Below are positions 25,083 to 34,069 of a DNA stretch of 49,280 nucleotides, piece after piece. The position numbers and the translations under genes are program-made. Numbering within the stretch: position 1 is the first letter of the stretch; every line of letters starts with the position of its first letter. The stretch spans positions 1 to 49,280 of the forward strand of contig MEWJ01000032.1 in NCBI GenBank assembly GCA_001773385.1, written 5' to 3'. The notes beneath the pieces are model-generated. The model saw only the letters and a program-made list of their open reading frames with translations. It ran no database searches and was not told the origin of the DNA. Source of the stretch: a candidate division WWE3 bacterium RIFOXYD1_FULL_43_17. Lineage in GTDB: Bacteria; Patescibacteriota; WWE3; UBA101185; UBA10185.

Positions 25083-25904
25083 TTAGGTTGTTGACTCCAA
25101 CAACCCCCTCAACCTTCCCATCTCAGCCCCCATCGCTTCCTCCCCTACCAACACAGTGCCTTTATCTTTTGCAAAATTCTTAAAGAGATTAAAGCTGTTC
25201 TCGGGTATTTTAGGGTTCAGTGCGATATCTGCGTATCTCAGATTTTCCTTAGCCATTTGGCTTAGTAATATTTGATAAGAGAGTCTGACAATCTCTCGGG
25301 TGTTTAGTTTCATTCCGCCTTCCATAGCTGCGGTCAAAGGAAAAATATTTCCGTACAGGTTAACCCCGATCACAACATCCGCTCCCATTCTTCTAACTTC
25401 TTCCGTAGGTACGGGTGTTGAGTTTCCTCCGTCCACCAGCTTTTTTCCTTCTATATCCACCGGTGTCAGAACCAAAGGTACTGATATGCTGGCTCTTATT
25501 GCTGTAGCCAAATTGCCATTTTCAAGATATACGGTTTCTCCGGTTAAAATATCGGTTGTTGCGGCTTTAAAAGGTATTTTCAAGTCTTCTATCTTTGCTC
25601 CTTTTAAATAACCTTCCATAAAAGTCACGAATTTATTTCCTTTTAAAAGCCCTAACTCCGTTTTAGGGTCCGACACGGCGTTAAATATATCCCGGTATCC
25701 GATGTTTTCGAGAATCTTCTCAATTTCTCCGATATTTCCATAATAAGCATACAAACCCCCGACCAATGCTCCAACACTTGAACCTGAAATGTAATCAATG
25801 GAAATTCCGTTCTTTTCGAGAGATTTTAAAACCCCGATATGCGCGAGGCCTCTCCAGCCTCCGCTCCCCAAAGCCAAACCGACCTTTTTAACAGCTCCGC
25901 TCAT
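25083..25904 (-). CDS. Patatin-like phospholipase
   Basis: A 273-aa soluble lipid acyl hydrolase of the RssA/YchK-like patatin family. The oxyanion motif GSGGWRG is at 13-19, nucleophile S43 is in GSSVG and the catalytic Asp is in VDGGNSTPVP (about residue 155), completing the Ser-Asp dyad. The length is typical for small bacterial patatins. It may cleave phospholipids or other acyl esters, perhaps to obtain fatty acids from scavenged membranes, given the limited lipid synthesis of CPR cells (inference). The start overlaps the stop of the upstream 149-aa gene by four bases (ATGA), so the two are translationally coupled. Confidence 0.9.
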   Translation of the reverse strand: MSGAVKKVGLALGSGGWRGLAHIGVLKSLEKNGISIDYISGSSVGALVGGLYAYYGNIGEIEKILENIGYRDIFNAVSDPKTELGLLKGNKFVTFMEGYLKGAKIEDLKIPFKAATTDILTGETVYLENGNLATAIRASISVPLVLTPVDIEGKKLVDGGNSTPVPTEEVRRMGADVVIGVNLYGNIFPLTAAMEGGMKLNTREIVRLSYQILLSQMAKENLRYADIALNPKIPENSFNLFKNFAKDKGTVLVGEEAMGAEMGRLRGLLESTT

Positions 25905-26350
25905 TTTAATTCAACAAAAGTTTCGTCAATTAAATTTCCGAACCCGTCTTCCAATATAAGCTTATATTCTCCCGGGTTTAAATTGCTGATCGCCCCGAAT
26001 ATTTCGTAATAAACATAAGTTTCCTCTTCCGTGAATTCGTCGTCTCTTAAAACTACTGTAATGTTAGGGTCAACAATTAAAAATGGAAAGGACGGTTGAA
26101 ATTTTAGTTTGCGCCTCATCTGCGCCGTTTCAAAGTTACCTTTTAAATCATAAAACTTTGTTTCGAATAGAATGGAACTTTCCTGGGCCGCTATTTTAAG
26201 GGGAATTTGTTCGGCTTCATCTATAACCGTGGTTTTTATTTCATAATTGAACTTTGGGGATGACACTCTGACCAAAACTATAAAACCTGCCCCAAGGGCG
26301 AAAATGAGCGACAGTATAAGGACAATTTTTCTCTTTGCGGTGAATGTCAT
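25901..26350 (-). CDS. Membrane-anchored hypothetical protein, 149 aa
   Basis: An N-terminal membrane segment (IVLILSLIFALGAGFIVLV, about 9-27) is followed by a beta-rich extracytoplasmic domain ending in NLNPGEYKLILEDGFGNLI, an Ig- or transthyretin-like pattern. No family is recognised. It is coupled to patatin by an ATGA overlap, suggesting that both act at the envelope. It is divergent from the flavoprotein gene with a gap of only 6-24 bp, so both transcripts probably have very short or no leaders. Confidence 0.6.
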   Translation of the reverse strand: MTFTAKRKIVLILSLIFALGAGFIVLVRVSSPKFNYEIKTTVIDEAEQIPLKIAAQESSILFETKFYDLKGNFETAQMRRKLKFQPSFPFLIVDPNITVVLRDDEFTEEETYVYYEIFGAISNLNPGEYKLILEDGFGNLIDETFVELK

Positions 26351-26374
26351 ACCCCTATGTTACCATATACCCGT

Positions 26375-27088
26375 ATGGCAGTAACGGCAAAACACACCGC
26401 TTCGGTGGCAGATAAAAAGGCAGTCTCTCCTTTAGTTACGTGGTTAAAGCTCAAAATTTCCGGCGTAGAAGAATTTGACTTCAGACCCGGGCAATTTATT
26501 AACCTTGAGGTTGGGGACGGAATTTACCGTTCTTACTCTATTTGTAACGAAGCTGTAGGCGGGCCGTTTGTGGAACTTGCCGCCATTACCGGACGTCCCG
26601 GTTTAGGAGCTAACTTTATCAACGAACTGAAAATAGGCTCGTCTGCGGGCTTTATAGGCCCTTCCGGGCGGTATTCTTACAGGAAGCCGGCTCGGAAAAA
26701 CGTAGTATTCGTGGCTACCTCCACCGGCATAGCGCCTTTTATTCCTATGCTGGCGCAGGCTTTGGAAGACACCTCCGTCGAGTCAGTTACCCTGGTTTTC
26801 GGTGTGCGCGACCAGGAAGACGTTTTTTTCGAAGAAAAATTCAAGAAGTTCTTGGAGACGTCACCTAAATTTAGCTACTTTATATGTTTGTCTGGAGTTA
26901 CCGGCGGACTCAAACCGCCCCTTTTTGCAAACAGAGTTACCTTTTGTTTACCCGATTTTGTTAAGGAACACACCGACTTTTATTTATGCGGAAATACCGC
27001 AATGATCCGCGACTGTTCTGATATTATTAATAAAGCGGGTTTGGAAGATTTTGCAATTTATACCGAAGCTTTTAACCCGAATTTGTAA
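26375..27088 (+). CDS. Ferredoxin-NAD(P)+ reductase-like flavoprotein
   Basis: FAD domain with RPGQFINLEV and RSYSICN (the RxYS FAD-binding motif), then an NAD(P)-binding domain with VATSTGIAPFIPML and a C-terminal YLCGNTAMI (the CGxxxM motif). At about 237 aa it is a stand-alone oxidoreductase without an iron-sulfur domain. It transfers electrons between NAD(P)H and a redox partner, not identifiable here. The track start is 26357; the ATG at 26375 (MAVTAKH) is equally good and leaves room for a promoter between the divergent genes. It ends 2 bp before the zincin-like gene. Confidence 0.82.
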   Translation: MAVTAKHTASVADKKAVSPLVTWLKLKISGVEEFDFRPGQFINLEVGDGIYRSYSICNEAVGGPFVELAAITGRPGLGANFINELKIGSSAGFIGPSGRYSYRKPARKNVVFVATSTGIAPFIPMLAQALEDTSVESVTLVFGVRDQEDVFFEEKFKKFLETSPKFSYFICLSGVTGGLKPPLFANRVTFCLPDFVKEHTDFYLCGNTAMIRDCSDIINKAGLEDFAIYTEAFNPNL

Positions 27089-27090
27089 AT

Positions 27091-27888
27091 ATGAGTGAAG
27101 CATACGAGAACGAACCTACATATTCAGCTGATAAAGAGCTGGTGGATTCGATTAAGATGGAATGTTCCAGCATATCCCCCGCCGAACAACAAGCCATATC
27201 TCAATTCGCAAAGTATTCTAAAAATCTAATACTCGAAGAATTTGGGAATCATATATCCCAAGAGAAAAAAGACAACCTCGAAAAGGTTACCGACCATTTC
27301 GTGATAATGGACATCGACCACTTCGAAAAATTTAAAGAAGCGTGGCTGCCTGAAATAAATTTTGGTAAACAGTCGTTAGAGAACGGCGGATATTATTTTC
27401 GCATGGGAGATGTAATCGCAGTCAGGGATAATATGGATATTATAAAGCAAGTTTCCGAGGCCGCCTACAAACAAAATTACTTTCCACCCGGAATGACGAG
27501 AGATGTTTATGAAAAAAGATTGATGTTAACCATGACAGCTGACATTATTATTCACGAATTGATTCACTACAGCCAGAATATGCCCGATGAGAAAGGGAAA
27601 GAAAATGTGCTTAAGATGATGTGCTTTATTGAGTGCGGTGCCTCATACGCAACTGAGAAAATACTAAGAGATACCCTCCCAAAAGTCAGATTACAGGAAC
27701 CTGAATTTAATCAAGTGAGAGTTAAAAAATTTGAAAAGTTGCTTGAAGTGTATGGAGACGGGGTTCTTGATGTGTGTTTTGGAAATTACGAAAAGGGGAC
27801 CTCCGAAGAAAAGGAAGTTGAAAAACTGAGAGATGAAATATATAAAGAATTTGACCTATATGAAATGGCTAGGTTGGGATTGATATAA
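27091..27888 (+). CDS. Putative zinc metallopeptidase (HELIH), 265 aa
   Basis: The motif HELIH at 155-159 is a zincin HExxH. A glutamate at 181 (CFIECGASYATEK) lies 22 residues after the second histidine on a predicted helix, the position of the third zinc ligand in gluzincins. No signal peptide or membrane helix is present, so it is probably cytoplasmic. The rest of the protein is mostly helical and matches no family I recognise. It starts 2 bp after the flavoprotein and probably shares its transcript. Alternative: a degenerate or structural zincin fold without protease activity. Confidence 0.6.
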   Translation: MSEAYENEPTYSADKELVDSIKMECSSISPAEQQAISQFAKYSKNLILEEFGNHISQEKKDNLEKVTDHFVIMDIDHFEKFKEAWLPEINFGKQSLENGGYYFRMGDVIAVRDNMDIIKQVSEAAYKQNYFPPGMTRDVYEKRLMLTMTADIIIHELIHYSQNMPDEKGKENVLKMMCFIECGASYATEKILRDTLPKVRLQEPEFNQVRVKKFEKLLEVYGDGVLDVCFGNYEKGTSEEKEVEKLRDEIYKEFDLYEMARLGLI

Positions 27889-27889
27889 T

Positions 27890-30109
27890 CTACTTACCCA
27901 GCCTCAAACTGTTTGCCACAACACTAATTGAACTTAGAGCCATCGCAGCGGCAGCTATCGCCGGAGAAAGCATAATTCCGAAAAATGGAAATAAAATACC
28001 GGCAGCTACCGGTATTCCTACAGTGTTATAGCCAAAAGCCCAGAATAAATTCTGTTTAATAATGCGCAACGTTCTTTTTGAAATCTTAATCAGCTTATAA
28101 ACCCTAGATATATCCCCACCCAAAAGTATTACATCGCCCGATTGCATTGCTATGTCGGTTCCCGTACCCATCGCGATGCCTACATCAGCCGTAGCGAGAG
28201 CCGGAGAGTCGTTTATACCGTCGCCGACCATTGAAACCAATTCATCAGGGTGAGTTTTCTTAAGATCCGAAATTACATCTGCTTTTTGAGACGGGAGCAC
28301 TTCTGCCATAACATTTTTTATTCCCGCAATTTGTGCCGCATAATTAGCATTTGATTTTGTATCTCCGGTTAAAAGATATGTGGTAACCCCGATATTGTGT
28401 AATTTTTCAATTATTGAGGGCGTATCTTCTTTCATTTCATCACGCAAGTAAAATATACCCGCAACGTCGTTATTTATTGTTACGGCTACAGGAGTTGAGA
28501 CGCCGTCGCCTTTAAATTCTTTTTCGCTTACACGGCCGACAAAAATTTGGTTATCCCCTACCCTACCCTCTATTCCTTTTCCCGGAATGTTTTTAAATTC
28601 GCTAACATCTTCCGACTTAACAACGCCGCGACCGTTTAGAAAATCAACAATTGCCCTTGCCAATGGATGTTCAGACCTTGACTCAATTGCGAGAACATTT
28701 TGATAAACAATATCCTGGTTAATTTTTTTTGAGATGTGCTTGTAAGCGTGAACTTCAGGGTATCCCATTGTGATGGTTCCGGTTTTGTCGAAGACCACAT
28801 GCTTTATTTTTCCGGCCCGTTCTAAGGTTTTGGCGTCCTTAATTAAAATTCCACCTCTCGCTGCTGTGCCGGAAGCTGTGACGATTGCGGTGGGAGTTGC
28901 AAGACCTAAAGCGCACGGACAGGCAATAATCAAAACGCTTGTGAAGGCGTATAGGGCTGTTCCAAAGTCGCCGGGTTTAAAAAACAACCACGCACCTAAA
29001 GTTATGAATGCTACAACTATTACTACCGGAACGAAAACCGAGGAAACTTTATCAGCGAGCCTTTGTATATCCGCGCGCGAACCCTGCGCATCTTCTACCA
29101 GTCGGATTATTTGCGCTAAAACCGTGTCGCTTCCGACGTGTACGGCGTCGTAAATAAAATAACCGTCGTTGTTTATGGTTCCCCCGATAACTTTATCGCC
29201 CTCTTTTTTCTCAACCGGCATGGCTTCTCCTGAAATCATTGATTCATCGACAGTACTCTTTCCTTCAGAAATAATTCCGTCCACGGGAATTTTTGTTCCG
29301 GGCTTGACTACAACTTTGTCACCTACTTTTACATCGGCGGCGTCAATTTCTTCCTCTTTACCGTAGCGGATAATTATTGCCTTCTTGACCTGCATACCTA
29401 TTAGCGACTTTACCGCCGAGCCTGTGTGTTTTTTACTGTTAGATTCTAAAAACCTTCCGAGAAGTATAAAGAAAATAATAAAAACTGCTGCCTCAAAGTA
29501 TTGTTCACGGGCGGAAAGAAAATGAGGAAAAAATATTACGACCGTAGAATACGCCCATGCCGTAAATGTTCCCATTGCTATTAACGTGTCCATGTTGGCA
29601 GTACGTACAATAAGTGATTTCCATGCTGCAAAGAAGATAGAGCGGCCTCCCCAAAATACTATTAGTGTCGCCAGAACGAATTGTCCGTAAGTTATAAACG
29701 GCATTGCGTCTCCGAGCATCATTTCAAAATCCGGGAGTAACCCAACTTTCGCTAAAAACATCCAGATCATTAAAATGAAAAATGGAACTGACCCTAATCC
29801 GGTAAGTATTACTGTTTGTTTTAACTTTCTATTCTCTTCGTGGTGCATGTGGTCTGCGTCGTGATGATGCCCCTCGTCGTGTTCTTCCATACCGTCGACA
29901 ATTTTGTAATTTCCTGCGGATGACACCGCGTGCGAAATATCTTTTAGTGAAGCTACCGTGTCGTCAAAACTTACGGTCATTTTTTCCGTTGCAAAATTTA
30001 CAAACACATCTTTAACGCCAGCTGTATTTTTTACGGAATTTTCTATTAATGCTTTGCAGCTTGCGCAATGCATCCCGATTATCGGATAAGATTCTTTATT
30101 TATTGGCAT
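27890..30109 (-). CDS. copA: Copper-transporting P1B-type ATPase
   Basis: One N-terminal HMA domain (GMHCASC, residues 12-18) is followed by a His-rich linker (about 78-92, [18 protein letters not shown]), then transmembrane segments with the CPC ion motif (IACPCALG, about 397). It has DKTGT phosphorylation (about 441), the SEHPLA motif of P1B pumps and [10 protein letters not shown]. At 739 aa it is normal for CopA. It expels Cu+ from the cytoplasm using ATP. Four bases separate it from the upstream HMA-TauE gene, and a CsoR-type repressor heads the operon, which supports copper as the substrate. Silver could also be carried. Confidence 0.93.
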   Translation of the reverse strand: MPINKESYPIIGMHCASCKALIENSVKNTAGVKDVFVNFATEKMTVSFDDTVASLKDISHAVSSAGNYKIVDGMEEHDEGHHHDADHMHHEENRKLKQTVILTGLGSVPFFILMIWMFLAKVGLLPDFEMMLGDAMPFITYGQFVLATLIVFWGGRSIFFAAWKSLIVRTANMDTLIAMGTFTAWAYSTVVIFFPHFLSAREQYFEAAVFIIFFILLGRFLESNSKKHTGSAVKSLIGMQVKKAIIIRYGKEEEIDAADVKVGDKVVVKPGTKIPVDGIISEGKSTVDESMISGEAMPVEKKEGDKVIGGTINNDGYFIYDAVHVGSDTVLAQIIRLVEDAQGSRADIQRLADKVSSVFVPVVIVVAFITLGAWLFFKPGDFGTALYAFTSVLIIACPCALGLATPTAIVTASGTAARGGILIKDAKTLERAGKIKHVVFDKTGTITMGYPEVHAYKHISKKINQDIVYQNVLAIESRSEHPLARAIVDFLNGRGVVKSEDVSEFKNIPGKGIEGRVGDNQIFVGRVSEKEFKGDGVSTPVAVTINNDVAGIFYLRDEMKEDTPSIIEKLHNIGVTTYLLTGDTKSNANYAAQIAGIKNVMAEVLPSQKADVISDLKKTHPDELVSMVGDGINDSPALATADVGIAMGTGTDIAMQSGDVILLGGDISRVYKLIKISKRTLRIIKQNLFWAFGYNTVGIPVAAGILFPFFGIMLSPAIAAAAMALSSISVVANSLRLGK

Positions 30110-30113
30110 AGTT

Positions 30114-31454
30114 TCACTTAATTACAATGGTTACCGGAGGGACCATTCCCATCGAGCAGGTCAATTTATAAGTCCCTGGTTTGTCGGTGTTTATATCAAA
30201 CTCGTTGTAACCTTCTTTAATGTGAATTGAGCCGTCAAAAAGTCCACGGGCGACTATTGAGGCAGCACAACCGTATGCTCCCTGGTTGTAAAATTTAATT
30301 CTTGCAGGCTTTCCTGCTTCCAACTCAGAGTATTTTGGGAAATACTCAAATCCCTTGGCGTACATCTCAAGTATTTGGACATCCCCAGCCTGTGTAACTA
30401 TTCGCGTGCTCTCATCCTTTGTAGTGTCAGCTAATAAAGAAGTTAAGCTCGGCGCCCCCAGCACATTTAATTGCGAATTAATCGTGTACATAGAAAAGAA
30501 AAATACGAGTATTCCGGCTGTGTAGCTGAATAGTTGGGAAAATTTATGGTTTGAAAACAATTTAACACTGCTAAAACTCACGAGTGCCAACATGGGAAGA
30601 GTTCCGAGAGCAAAAGATAACAACATTAGCGAACTCGTTACAAAACTTCCGCTGGCTAAAGCGTTTGTCTGTGCAACTATTGTAAAGCCGCAGGGTAAGA
30701 AGAATGTAGCCGCGCCTATAACTAACGGCATGTATCTACCTTTAAAGTTTTTCTGATCCGCGGTGTATTCAGTAAAAAATTTGGGTGGTTTAATACGGTA
30801 TTTTTGGAGCCATTTTATATCCAGCATTTGAAGACCCATTAACGCAACGAGGGCAGAAATGGCGATAGTGAAAATTGATGTGGCTGTTACGTTATAAGTA
30901 AACATCGTTCCGACTAGACCCAGTATTCCACCCATAATTGCGAAAGAAATTAGACGCCCGGCGTTAAACAATGTGAATGGCACGTGTTTTTCACCGCCCG
31001 AGTAAATACCGCCCCAGGTTTTAGAGAGGGATAGAAGTATTCCGCCAACCAGCGCTGCGCAGGAAGATGCTCCTGCAGCCAAGCCGAACACAAAATAGGA
31101 AAGATAACCTGACGTTCCGGTAACAGAATATTTTGCCAGAAACCCGCTTTTTTCGTTGATGTAAAAAAGAGCTGCAGTTAGTGCCACTATTAATATGGCT
31201 CTTGTCATTGTGTCGCTTTTATTTACCTGAGGTGTTGTGTGGAAAGAGTAGCCGAGATCGCTGAATTCCTTATCAAGTTGTGATGTATTAATTGCGCCGG
31301 TGTCAGATACCCGTAAGTTTAGTTGATTATCGGAAAGAGACGCCTTAGCGTATTTTACCCAGCCTTTTTCTTTAAATCTTTGTTCTAAAATTGATTCGCA
31401 GGCCGCACAGTGCATGCCTTCTACGTATAATGTTTGCTCGGCAGTTTTACTCAT
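30114..31454 (-). CDS. HMA domain, TauE/UreH-type membrane domain and cupredoxin-like domain fusion
   Basis: A 446-aa protein. The N-terminal HMA copper-binding domain has MHCAAC (about 14-19). Seven to eight membrane helices (about 85-330) of the COG2836 (sulfite-exporter-like, UreH/CcdA-related) kind include FFLPCGFT. The C-terminal cupredoxin-like domain has YGCAAS and LTCSMGM, the Cys-x3-Met type copper ligands. The likely role is copper delivery or sequestration across the membrane together with CopA. It sits between csoR (35 bp upstream) and copA (4 bp downstream) in one operon. The substrate is inferred from the domains and context. Confidence 0.8.
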   Translation of the reverse strand: MSKTAEQTLYVEGMHCAACESILEQRFKEKGWVKYAKASLSDNQLNLRVSDTGAINTSQLDKEFSDLGYSFHTTPQVNKSDTMTRAILIVALTAALFYINEKSGFLAKYSVTGTSGYLSYFVFGLAAGASSCAALVGGILLSLSKTWGGIYSGGEKHVPFTLFNAGRLISFAIMGGILGLVGTMFTYNVTATSIFTIAISALVALMGLQMLDIKWLQKYRIKPPKFFTEYTADQKNFKGRYMPLVIGAATFFLPCGFTIVAQTNALASGSFVTSSLMLLSFALGTLPMLALVSFSSVKLFSNHKFSQLFSYTAGILVFFFSMYTINSQLNVLGAPSLTSLLADTTKDESTRIVTQAGDVQILEMYAKGFEYFPKYSELEAGKPARIKFYNQGAYGCAASIVARGLFDGSIHIKEGYNEFDINTDKPGTYKLTCSMGMVPPVTIVIK

Positions 31455-31488
31455 TCGTATAGATAGTTTCTCACAAATTTATGCATAG

Positions 31489-31758
31489 TTACATTTTGTA
31501 TTTGTAAATTCCAAGTAACTCTTCCACGACTTTTTTAGTGTCGCCTTTTTTAGCCTGTTCAATTACGCAGTGGTTAAGGTGCCCTTCCATTAGCTGAAGA
31601 TCTAGACCTTTAAGTGCTTTTTGGACGGCAAGAGATTGGTTGAGGACGTCGACACAGTACGCGTCATTGTTAATCATCTCTTCTATGGCGTTCAGGTGTC
31701 CCTTAATAATTTTGATTCTGTGAATATTCTGTTTTTTTCTGTCATCGTGCCCGTTCAT
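31489..31758 (-). CDS. csoR: CsoR-type copper-sensing repressor
   Basis: DUF156 helical bundle with C35, H60 and C64 (YCVDV and GHLNHC), exactly the spacing of the Cu(I) ligands Cys36-His61-Cys65 of Mycobacterium tuberculosis CsoR. The track starts at 31770, but that ATG lies inside the operator palindrome. The ATG at 31758 has GGGGGA six bases upstream and gives an 89-aa protein of normal size. The repressor should release DNA when it binds Cu(I), switching on its own operon with the HMA-TauE protein and copA. Confidence 0.88.
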   Translation of the reverse strand: MNGHDDRKKQNIHRIKIIKGHLNAIEEMINNDAYCVDVLNQSLAVQKALKGLDLQLMEGHLNHCVIEQAKKGDTKKVVEELLGIYKYKM

Positions 31759-31784
31759 ATAGTCCCCCATAGGGGGATACTATA
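31758..31784. promoter_or_regulatory. CsoR operator overlapping the csoR promoter and leader
   Basis: TATAGTCCCCC (31758-31768) faces GGGGGATACTATA (31772-31784), an interrupted palindrome with the CCCCC-AT(A)-GGGGG core typical of type-1 CsoR sites. On the minus strand its outer arm TATAGT doubles as a -10 box and its inner GGGGGA as the ribosome site, so bound CsoR would block its own transcription. Confidence 0.7.
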
Positions 31785-31814
31785 AAAAGTAGCACATATA
31801 GAAGGGGTATGCAA

Positions 31815-31850
31815 GAAAAATCCCCGGGATGTTTTGCAACAGCTCGGGGA
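31815..31850 (-). terminator. Rho-independent terminator of the 88-aa gene
   Basis: On the minus strand a stem TCCCCGAG/CGGGGA with an inner TGTT-GCAA-AACA hairpin is followed by TTTTT. It separates the 88-aa gene from csoR. Confidence 0.7.
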
Positions 31851-31859
31851 TTACGAAAC

Positions 31860-32126
31860 TTAGTAAATTATAACTACGCGGTCCTCGTGAGTCTTAGGAT
31901 CTTTGAGGTCGTCAACAGCGATAAGATGTCTTTCTACATTACCGTTGTGCATTATGACATCCAATAGCACGCTGTGGGAGATTTCAGAAAATTTTGCTCC
32001 CCTAACCTCCTGGTTTTGAATCACGTATATATACCGCTCAAGCACGTTGTACTTGGCCGCAGCAAACTGCACTGCAAGTTTCCGCGCCCGTACCAGACCT
32101 GTAATCACACGTTCTTCATCCTGCAC
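31860..32126 (-). CDS. Hypothetical protein, 88 aa
   Basis: The GTG start at 32126 is secured by GAGGAGG five to eight bases upstream. The protein is soluble: a helical first half (LVRARKLAVQFAAAKYNVLERY) and a strand-rich second half ending in DRVVIIY. No family recognised. It follows the 164-aa membrane protein by 42 bp on the same strand and has its own terminator, so the two probably form a short operon driven by the GCTTAAACCG-type promoter at 32.7 kb. Confidence 0.6.
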   Translation of the reverse strand: MQDEERVITGLVRARKLAVQFAAAKYNVLERYIYVIQNQEVRGAKFSEISHSVLLDVIMHNGNVERHLIAVDDLKDPKTHEDRVVIIY

Positions 32127-32168
32127 CTTTTCCTCCTCTCGGGTTTATGTACGCGGTCGATAAAATCA

Positions 32169-32663
32169 TTATGTGAACGATGAGCGGTCTTTATTCCAGT
32201 GTGCAAAAGAAAAAAGACCCAGATATAGAAAAAGTCCTCCTGCAAGCCACCAACCTACACCTGTGTGGGTGTTCCAGTAATTGATTGCCTTAAGGTCCAA
32301 GGTTTTCAATTCCTCTTGCAGCAGCTTTACCGTGGAGGAATACTCGGGACTATTGCCCGGTATCATACTTAACCGCTCAGCCTTTTCTTTTAGAAGTTGC
32401 AGTTGAGCAATCTTCCACGTCATGTCGTTCTCCCGGGTCTTAAATATTCCTGCAAACCCGTCGTCCATACCCCATCTGACAAGCGACTGTTCGGCTGTAG
32501 ATAAGCTATGGTAGATTTCTGCTGAATCCTGCGAGGTTTCCGCCAATTGCTTCCACCTAGTTATTTCCCGGTCGATACTTTCAAAGTTGTAAAGTATGCC
32601 CAAAATAACGACAAAGACCACAATTGCAGACAGTGCAAGAAAAAACTCAGCCGTTTTATTCAT
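32169..32663 (-). CDS. Two-helix membrane protein, 164 aa
   Basis: An N-terminal membrane helix (about 6-25) and a C-terminal helix (about 134-153, GVGWWLAGGLFLYLGLFSF) bracket a helical, probably coiled-coil loop of about 105 residues (ITRWKQLAETSQDS ... LQLLKEKAERL). Both ends are then cytoplasmic or both outside. AAAGGAG seven bases before the ATG supports the start. No family recognised. Regulation is probably by the promoter at 32,698-32,726. Confidence 0.6.
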   Translation of the reverse strand: MNKTAEFFLALSAIVVFVVILGILYNFESIDREITRWKQLAETSQDSAEIYHSLSTAEQSLVRWGMDDGFAGIFKTRENDMTWKIAQLQLLKEKAERLSMIPGNSPEYSSTVKLLQEELKTLDLKAINYWNTHTGVGWWLAGGLFLYLGLFSFAHWNKDRSSFT

Positions 32664-32697
32664 CTCTCACTCCTTTATTTAGGATTATTCTGGGGGA

Positions 32698-32726
32698 ATT
32701 TTAACACTAGAAGGCGGTTTAAGCAA
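32698..32726 (-). promoter_or_regulatory. Promoter with GCTTAAACCG element
   Basis: On the minus strand TTGCTT (32726-32721), 17-bp spacer beginning AAACCGCC, then TAAAAT (32703-32698). The same GCTTAAACCG word is found at 39.6 and 42.1 kb. Confidence 0.55.
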
Positions 32727-32767
32727 CCTATAGCACGCGAATGTGGGGGGGGGTTGTTTACTACTCA

Positions 32768-32916
32768 GCATCCTCATAACTATGGTGGGCCTGCCTGGGC
32801 TCGAACCAGGGACCTTTCGGATGTCTGCTTCGCAGCATCCTCATAAATATGGTGGGCCTGCCTGGGCTCGAACCAGGGACCTTTCGGATGTCTGCTTCGC
32901 AGCATCCTCATAATCA
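32768..32916 (-). repeat. Two tandem 67-bp copies of the tRNA-Val 3' half
   Basis: The sequence from the tRNA anticodon loop to CCA (about 43 bp) plus a 24-bp spacer containing CTGC-GAA-GCAG is repeated at 67-bp period. The CCA-complement TGG is at 32783, 32850 and, in the intact tRNA, 32917. The partial copies lack D arm and 5' acceptor strand, so they are pseudogene fragments. A G9 homopolymer lies just to the left (about 32745-32753). Confidence 0.75.
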
Positions 32917-32993
32917 TGGTGGGCCTGCCTGGGCTCGAACCAGGGACCTTTCGGATGTAAACCGAACGCTCTGACCAACTGAGCTACAAGCCC
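32917..32993 (-). tRNA. tRNA-Val (TAC)
   Basis: Acceptor GGGCTTG/CAGGCCC (one G-U), anticodon stem TTCGG/CCGAA, loop TTTACAT with anticodon TAC, T-loop TTCGAGC, discriminator A and encoded CCA. It is followed on its own strand by the two 3'-half copies. Confidence 0.93.
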
Positions 32994-33089
32994 TAAACGT
33001 CTATCAGGTCGAAACGTAACGCAGAACCGTCCGTCCATTATTCTATCAAATCTCTTTGAAATTGCGACATTATTTGGTTAAATTAAAGT

Positions 33090-34067
33090 GTGCCCGATCC
33101 TGTCCAAAGACCCCGCAGTAATAACAGAGATACAGACTTTCTATTGATATTTCTACCTGTACTGGCAGCTGCCACTTTGTTTGTCTTAGTACTTAGCGAT
33201 AAGTTCAATATCAAGTTATTCGGGCGGAATTTCATAAAAGAGGTCGTTTATCAGCGTAACAACACTCCGCAAGTCAGCAGCAAACCCGTCATTCAGGACG
33301 AAGTCACTTTTACCAAGGTAGAAACCCAATTTGTCGAACTCACTAAAAAACTTACTATAGAACCCGGCGTTTATGGTCTTTATATAAAAGATGTAGGGTC
33401 GGGACGGGAATTTAAGTATAACGATGCCACCGAGTTTTACGCGGCCTCTTTGTACAAAGTCCCACTCGCTGCTGCTGTTTTAAAAGAAGTTGAAGCAGGA
33501 AAATTAAAGCTCGACGACACCGCTACTTACCTTCCTTACGACTACTCTTCGGGAACAGGAGTGATAAGCACATACTCGCACGGAATACAGCTTAAAATTA
33601 GCGATATATTGTCGGAACTATTAAAAAACAGCGATAACACAGCCCAAAACATATTACTAAGGACTCTCAGCTACAAAAATGTTCAGGAGACCTTTAACGC
33701 TGTGGTTCCGGACAAAAACACCAGCACTTATTATAGATACAACCTAAGTACCCCCGCCGAAATCAGCTTTGTTTTTGAAAAACTCTATTTTGGTGACTAC
33801 CTGAACGCCGAAGACAAGAAGTATTTGTCGGATTTAATGGTAAACACCTCTTTCGAGGACAGAATAAGTGCTTACCTCAAAGACGGGTTGGTATTTTCTC
33901 ATAAAATAGGAAGCTGGCCGGATTCCTGGCACGACTGTGGAGTTGTTTCCTCTGAAGCAAACGACTCCAAGCTGATAGTGTGTCTTATGAGTCAAAAGGC
34001 TCCCTACGAAAACTTTCTGAATGCTGCAAAAATGACCGGAGAGTTTGTTAGCATTTTAATGAACTAA
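33090..34067 (+). CDS. Class A beta-lactamase-like serine hydrolase, membrane-anchored
   Basis: A GTG start gives 325 aa. A short cytoplasmic N-terminus and one membrane helix (about 16-36) are followed by an extracytoplasmic hydrolase. It has S120-L-Y-K123 (SxxK), NSDNTAQN (about 182-189, SDN) and HKIGS (about 271, in place of KTG). All three active-site motifs of the penicilloyl serine transferase fold are thus present. CPR cells usually use such proteins for peptidoglycan-related work or as beta-lactamase homologues; the true substrate is unknown. The His before K-x-G and lack of a Glu166-type loop I can identify make resistance uncertain. The RNHCP gene follows 2 bp later. Confidence 0.8.
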   Translation: MPDPVQRPRSNNRDTDFLLIFLPVLAAATLFVLVLSDKFNIKLFGRNFIKEVVYQRNNTPQVSSKPVIQDEVTFTKVETQFVELTKKLTIEPGVYGLYIKDVGSGREFKYNDATEFYAASLYKVPLAAAVLKEVEAGKLKLDDTATYLPYDYSSGTGVISTYSHGIQLKISDILSELLKNSDNTAQNILLRTLSYKNVQETFNAVVPDKNTSTYYRYNLSTPAEISFVFEKLYFGDYLNAEDKKYLSDLMVNTSFEDRISAYLKDGLVFSHKIGSWPDSWHDCGVVSSEANDSKLIVCLMSQKAPYENFLNAAKMTGEFVSILMN

Positions 34068-34069
34068 AC

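Noticed and set aside
28770-29153. 127-aa plus-strand ORF inside copA
   Set aside because: Shadow of the CopA frame; no start signal and copA motifs are intact on the other strand.
32744-32753. G9 tract as a phase-variation switch
   Set aside because: It lies upstream of no reading frame it could shift and at the edge of the tRNA repeat array; slippage or sequencing length error is the simpler view.
32547-32846. 99-aa plus-strand ORF ending in GGPAWARTRDLSDVCFAASS
   Set aside because: It is antisense to the 164-aa gene start and to the tRNA-Val copies; the peptide is the familiar translation of a reverse tRNA T-arm.
32841-33038. 65-aa minus-strand ORF over tRNA-Val
   Set aside because: It consists almost entirely of tRNA sequence and its duplicated 3' halves (GPWFEPRQAH).
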